From: Acidobacteriota bacterium
GTDB taxonomy: Bacteria > Acidobacteriota > Thermoanaerobaculia > Gp7-AA8
Direction: 5' to 3'
Assembly (NCBI GenBank): GCA_003222375.1
Contig: QHVX01000058.1
Coordinates: 1-8,396, forward strand
DNA length: 8,396 nucleotides
Shown here in pieces: positions 6,314 to 8,396 of the stretch. Position 1 is the first letter of the stretch. Each line of letters begins with the position of its first letter. The notes beneath the pieces are model-generated. The model saw only the letters and a program-made list of their open reading frames with translations. It made no database searches and was not told the DNA's origin. Position numbers and translations under genes: made by a program.

Positions 6314-6928
6314 ATATTTCTTTTCCAGCCAATTGGCGGCGCCCGCAAGCTGGATGTAGCCGGCGAGAAAAATGACTGCTGCGATTTTCGGACTGGGCAA
6401 AACAGGAAACCAGAAAACGGTCACCTGAATCGCGAGAATGAAAATTCCGAGAATCGCGAACGCAGGTCGGGATTGCGCTCGAATGTAAAACAACAGGCCA
6501 AAATACAGCGCGGCCTCCAGCACCAGAGCCGCGATCGGGTAATTCCACAATGCCAAGCCGAGCTTGCGTGCATTGTCGTAAAGAGGCAGATCGGGTCGAT
6601 GCACGATCAGGTCGAGAACCCAGTGCGAAAACACCGCCGCAGAAACCAACGCTGACGCTCTCCGCGGCATGAAGAAGCGACATCCCATGTATGCGAGCGC
6701 CGACCAAAGGATCACTCCCGGCAGGCTGTGCGTATACGGCATGTAATAAAGGTCCAGCGGCAGCGAGCCGCGATGTTCCTGCGTGATACGCGCCTTCTCG
6801 ATGCCGAGGAAGATGAGCACAGCCCAGACGACATCGACGAATTGAACGGCAACAAACAGCAGCCACAGAGGAATGCGCTGCTCCACTCGCTTGACAGCGA
6901 AGGCGACGCCGTAGTGTCCGATGAACAA
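6290..6928 (-). CDS. DUF457/YdjM-like membrane-bound metal-dependent hydrolase family protein
   Basis: A 212-residue membrane protein with about six hydrophobic segments (near 20-42, 69-85, 92-108, 130-148, 155-175, 180-197). It has conserved polar residues placed as in the YdjM/DUF457 group: His5 (FIGHYG), Asp32 (QFVDVVW), Tyr-Thr-His67 (MPYTHSLPG) and the SHWVLDLIVHRPD block with His102, Asp106 and His110. These could bind a metal; the family is named a hydrolase by similarity and no substrate is known. The start is TTG 6928: MFIGHYGVAFAVKR matches the family N-terminus as I recall it, and the next in-frame ATG is 62 codons inside. No Shine-Dalgarno precedes it. The 3' end overlaps the convergent TPR regulator by 24 bp. 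The gene is divergent from acpH with a 23-bp gap, so regulation is probably shared. Confidence 0.8.
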   Translation of the reverse strand: MFIGHYGVAFAVKRVEQRIPLWLLFVAVQFVDVVWAVLIFLGIEKARITQEHRGSLPLDLYYMPYTHSLPGVILWSALAYMGCRFFMPRRASALVSAAVFSHWVLDLIVHRPDLPLYDNARKLGLALWNYPIAALVLEAALYFGLLFYIRAQSRPAFAILGIFILAIQVTVFWFPVLPSPKIAAVIFLAGYIQLAGAANWLEKKYLGGQPQL

Positions 6929-6975
6929 GTGCGCGAGTATCTTAGCCGCGGGTGAACTACCTCGCGCATCTTTTC
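6923..6975. promoter_or_regulatory. Bidirectional start region with superposed -10 hexamers and an imperfect dyad
   Basis: Only 23 bp (6929-6951) separate the TTG start of the minus-strand membrane gene from the GTG start of acpH. TATCTT (6938-6943, plus) ends 8 nt before the GTG; on the minus strand TAAGAT (6944-6939) ends 10 nt before the TTG. These are mutually overlapping -10-like sequences that would give leaderless or nearly leaderless mRNAs. Flanking them, GAACAAGTGCGCGAG (6923-6937) and CTCGCGCATCTTTTC (6961-6975) form inverted arms matching at 12 of 15 positions, with a perfect 8-bp core. Neither gene has a Shine-Dalgarno sequence. No -35 element is convincing on either strand. Confidence 0.4.
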
Positions 6976-7530
6976 CTTGCCGGCCCGACGGCGGAATCGC
7001 TGATCGGAAATCTCGCCGGCGATTTCGTCAAAGGGCCGCTGCGCGACCAGTTGACGCCCGGCATTCGCGAGGGAATCCGGCAGCACCGCGCGATCGACGT
7101 CTTCACCGACACGCATCCGGCCGTCCGCGCTTTCCGGCGGGTGCTGATTCCCGATCACGGCCACTATGCCCGCGTGATCAGCGACGTCTTCTTCGATCAC
7201 TTCCTGGCGACCGATTGGTCGCGATATTCAAACGAGCCGTTGGATGATTTTGTCGCTCGCGTCTTCGCGACAATGAATGGCCATCCGTTGCCAGGCCGGC
7301 TTGCCGTTGTCTATCCCTACATCCGCTCCTGGGTGGTGTCGTATCGAGAAATCGACGGGATTCGTATCGCGCTGACAAACCTGTCAAGGCGCCTTTCGCG
7401 GCGGCCGCACCTCGAGAGCGCGACGCATCATTTGATCGACTCACGCCGCGAGCTCGAGCGGAGTTTTCACGAGTTCTTCCCCGACGCGATTGCGTTCGCG
7501 AAGCATCATCGCGAAGAGGAAAGCGAGTGA
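6952..7530 (+). CDS. acpH: Acyl carrier protein phosphodiesterase (AcpH/ACPD family)
   Basis: AcpH removes the 4'-phosphopantetheine arm from holo-ACP, giving apo-ACP, and so takes part in prosthetic-group turnover in the cytoplasm. The 192-residue length is close to that of E. coli AcpH (about 193). Family motifs run in order: MNYLAHLFLA (1-10), GNLAGDFVKGPLR with Asp24, a GIRQHRAIDVFTDTHPAVR block (41-59; His45, Asp49, Asp53, His55), HYARVISDVFFDHFLATDW (71-89; Asp78, Asp82, His83), and the C-terminal ELERSFHEFFPDAIAF. The fold is considered HD-hydrolase-like and the His/Asp residues are the expected metal ligands. The GTG start is fixed by the conserved MNYLAHL N-terminus; no ribosome-binding site precedes it, but a TATCTT hexamer lies 8 nt upstream, suggesting a leaderless mRNA. 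The last 30 codons overlap, antisense, the 3' end of the convergent YfhO-like gene, yet both C-termini look family-like. Confidence 0.9.
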   Translation: MNYLAHLFLAGPTAESLIGNLAGDFVKGPLRDQLTPGIREGIRQHRAIDVFTDTHPAVRAFRRVLIPDHGHYARVISDVFFDHFLATDWSRYSNEPLDDFVARVFATMNGHPLPGRLAVVYPYIRSWVVSYREIDGIRIALTNLSRRLSRRPHLESATHHLIDSRRELERSFHEFFPDAIAFAKHHREEESE

Positions 7531-8396
7531 TGCCACCGAAATCGCGCCGCCGTAGATGAACAGCGGATTGCGATAGGTCATCCGGATCGTGTGGCGGCCG
7601 GCCGGAACGATCACGCCCTGATATTGAATATTGATAGGGATGAGCTCCGCATCGCGGCCGTCGATGGTCGCCCGCCAGTATTTGTGACGCGTGATGCTGA
7701 TGACCAGCAGTCGCCGGCCGCCCGCCTGCACCTGCACGGGATCGATGTCGGCGAAGGCGGTTCGCATCGATGCTTTCGGAACTCCTTCGATGAACTCCGC
7801 GAGCGAGCGGCATCGAACGATCTGATCGGCGAAGTAGAAGATCGGATTCGTGCGCTGCGGCACGAAGATGATCGGATCGATATTTTTCGGATCGTTCGTG
7901 CGGTGAAACGGCAGATACATCGCACGATAGCCGGCACCCGACATCGCCATCAGCGGCGCGAACCATTGCGGCGTGTTGCGCCGTTGCAATTCGAGCAGCG
8001 CAGCATTGAAATCGGTCGCGGGCACGAGAAAGCTTTCGTCGATGTCGCGATTCATCGCAACTGGAACACTCCACACCGCACCGGCCATGGGATACAGCCC
8101 GTTTCTCAAAACCCAATACATTTCCGGCAGATCGAGATAACGCCGCGCCGTCAACGTGGCGCCGTACCAATCGGCCTGGTGGAAGACGCGCGCGCGCCGA
8201 TCGATCTTTTGCACGGCGGCGGGAGCCGTGCGGAAAAAGTCTCCGCTGATCGTCTCCGCGATCGAGAGGCGCTCATATCCGAGGTCGAGAATCACGGCGA
8301 GAATAGCGATTGAAGGCCTACGTCGCAGCAGGAACAGCACCACGACACCGACCGCCGATCGAAGCAGCGCGACGATCCACACCGATCGTGACACGC
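7441..8396 (-). CDS. YfhO-like membrane protein, C-terminal part (5' end outside window)
   Basis: The frame is open to the right edge and stops at TGA 7441-7443. About 317 residues are visible. The GTG at 8394 is probably internal, because YfhO proteins are roughly 800 residues long. A membrane segment comes first (WIVALLRSAVGVVVLFLL), then a long extracytoplasmic region beginning with ERLSIAETISGDFFRTAPAA. The terminal beta-sandwich-like block typical of YfhO tails follows, with ITRHKYWRATIDGRDAELIP, INIQYQGVIVPAGRHTIRMT and YRNPLF. A last helix (IYGGAISVASLAFLFAMML) and a short charged tail (RERNRVGEELVKTPLELAA) end the protein. YfhO-family proteins are GT-C-like multi-pass membrane proteins linked in Gram-positives to glycosylation of teichoic acids; the role here is unknown. 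The 3' end overlaps acpH by 90 bp. Confidence 0.75.
   Translation of the reverse strand, partial: VSRSVWIVALLRSAVGVVVLFLLRRRPSIAILAVILDLGYERLSIAETISGDFFRTAPAAVQKIDRRARVFHQADWYGATLTARRYLDLPEMYWVLRNGLYPMAGAVWSVPVAMNRDIDESFLVPATDFNAALLELQRRNTPQWFAPLMAMSGAGYRAMYLPFHRTNDPKNIDPIIFVPQRTNPIFYFADQIVRCRSLAEFIEGVPKASMRTAFADIDPVQVQAGGRRLLVISITRHKYWRATIDGRDAELIPINIQYQGVIVPAGRHTIRMTYRNPLFIYGGAISVASLAFLFAMMLRERNRVGEELVKTPLELAA

Noticed and set aside
6891..6896. A perfect TTGACA -35 hexamer on the plus strand upstream of acpH
   Set aside because: It lies within the membrane gene and is 41 bp from the TATCTT hexamer, too far for a -35/-10 pair; nothing at 16-18 bp resembles a -10 well. Probably chance.
7178..8170. 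A 330-codon minus-strand frame overlapping the YfhO-like gene and acpH
   Set aside because: The product is very rich in Arg, Ser and His, without helices or motifs. The YfhO-like frame on the same strand has coherent membrane and beta-rich segments.

Overview
This GC-rich, tightly packed bacterial window holds eight protein genes and no RNA gene. The mix suggests an Acidobacteriota-like soil or metagenome genome: a winged-helix/TolB-like/TPR regulator, a PD40 beta-propeller exoprotein, a YfhO-type membrane protein and a bacterial lipase-maturation-factor homologue. That placement is inferred from gene content; no rRNA or universal marker is present.

Layout. (1) Positions 1-1956, plus strand: the tail of a GT-C/STT3-like multi-pass membrane protein runs through an ATGA stop/start overlap into a complete lipase maturation factor (LMF1) family membrane protein. 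(2) Positions 1947-2025: an imperfect palindrome of the dispersed 'GTCA(C/T)CCTGA...TCAGGATGAC' kind fills the convergent junction and supplies the LMF stop codon. (3) Positions 2026-4451, minus strand: a two-gene operon of a secreted PD40 beta-propeller protein followed, again by an ATGA overlap, by a secreted M24B Xaa-Pro aminopeptidase. The peptidase frame is cut by an in-frame TAG at 2170-2172. The frame beyond it still encodes the conserved end of the family, including the last metal-ligand glutamate. (4) Positions 4452-4579: a 128-bp divergent promoter region. (5) Positions 4580-6313, plus strand: the wHTH/TolB-like/TPR regulator. (6) Positions 6290-6928, minus strand: a DUF457/YdjM-like membrane protein with conserved His/Asp residues, overlapping the regulator tail to tail by 24 bp. 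(7) Positions 6952-7530, plus strand: an AcpH-type acyl carrier protein phosphodiesterase. It starts only 23 bp from the start of the divergent gene, in a segment with superposed -10-like hexamers and an imperfect dyad. (8) Positions 7441-8396, minus strand: the C-terminal part of a YfhO-like membrane protein, overlapping acpH tail to tail by 90 bp.

Working together: the first two genes look like one envelope module. The PD40 protein and aminopeptidase look like a secreted protein/peptide-handling pair, possibly controlled by the divergent regulator. AcpH (ACP prosthetic-group removal) and the membrane hydrolase-like gene share one tiny intergenic segment, so their transcription should be linked. 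I see no phage, transposon, CRISPR or defence module. The most interesting items are the interrupted pepP, the compact bidirectional start region at 6929-6951, the palindrome at 1947-2025 and the 90-bp antisense coding overlap. No intergenic stretch exceeds about 130 bp.
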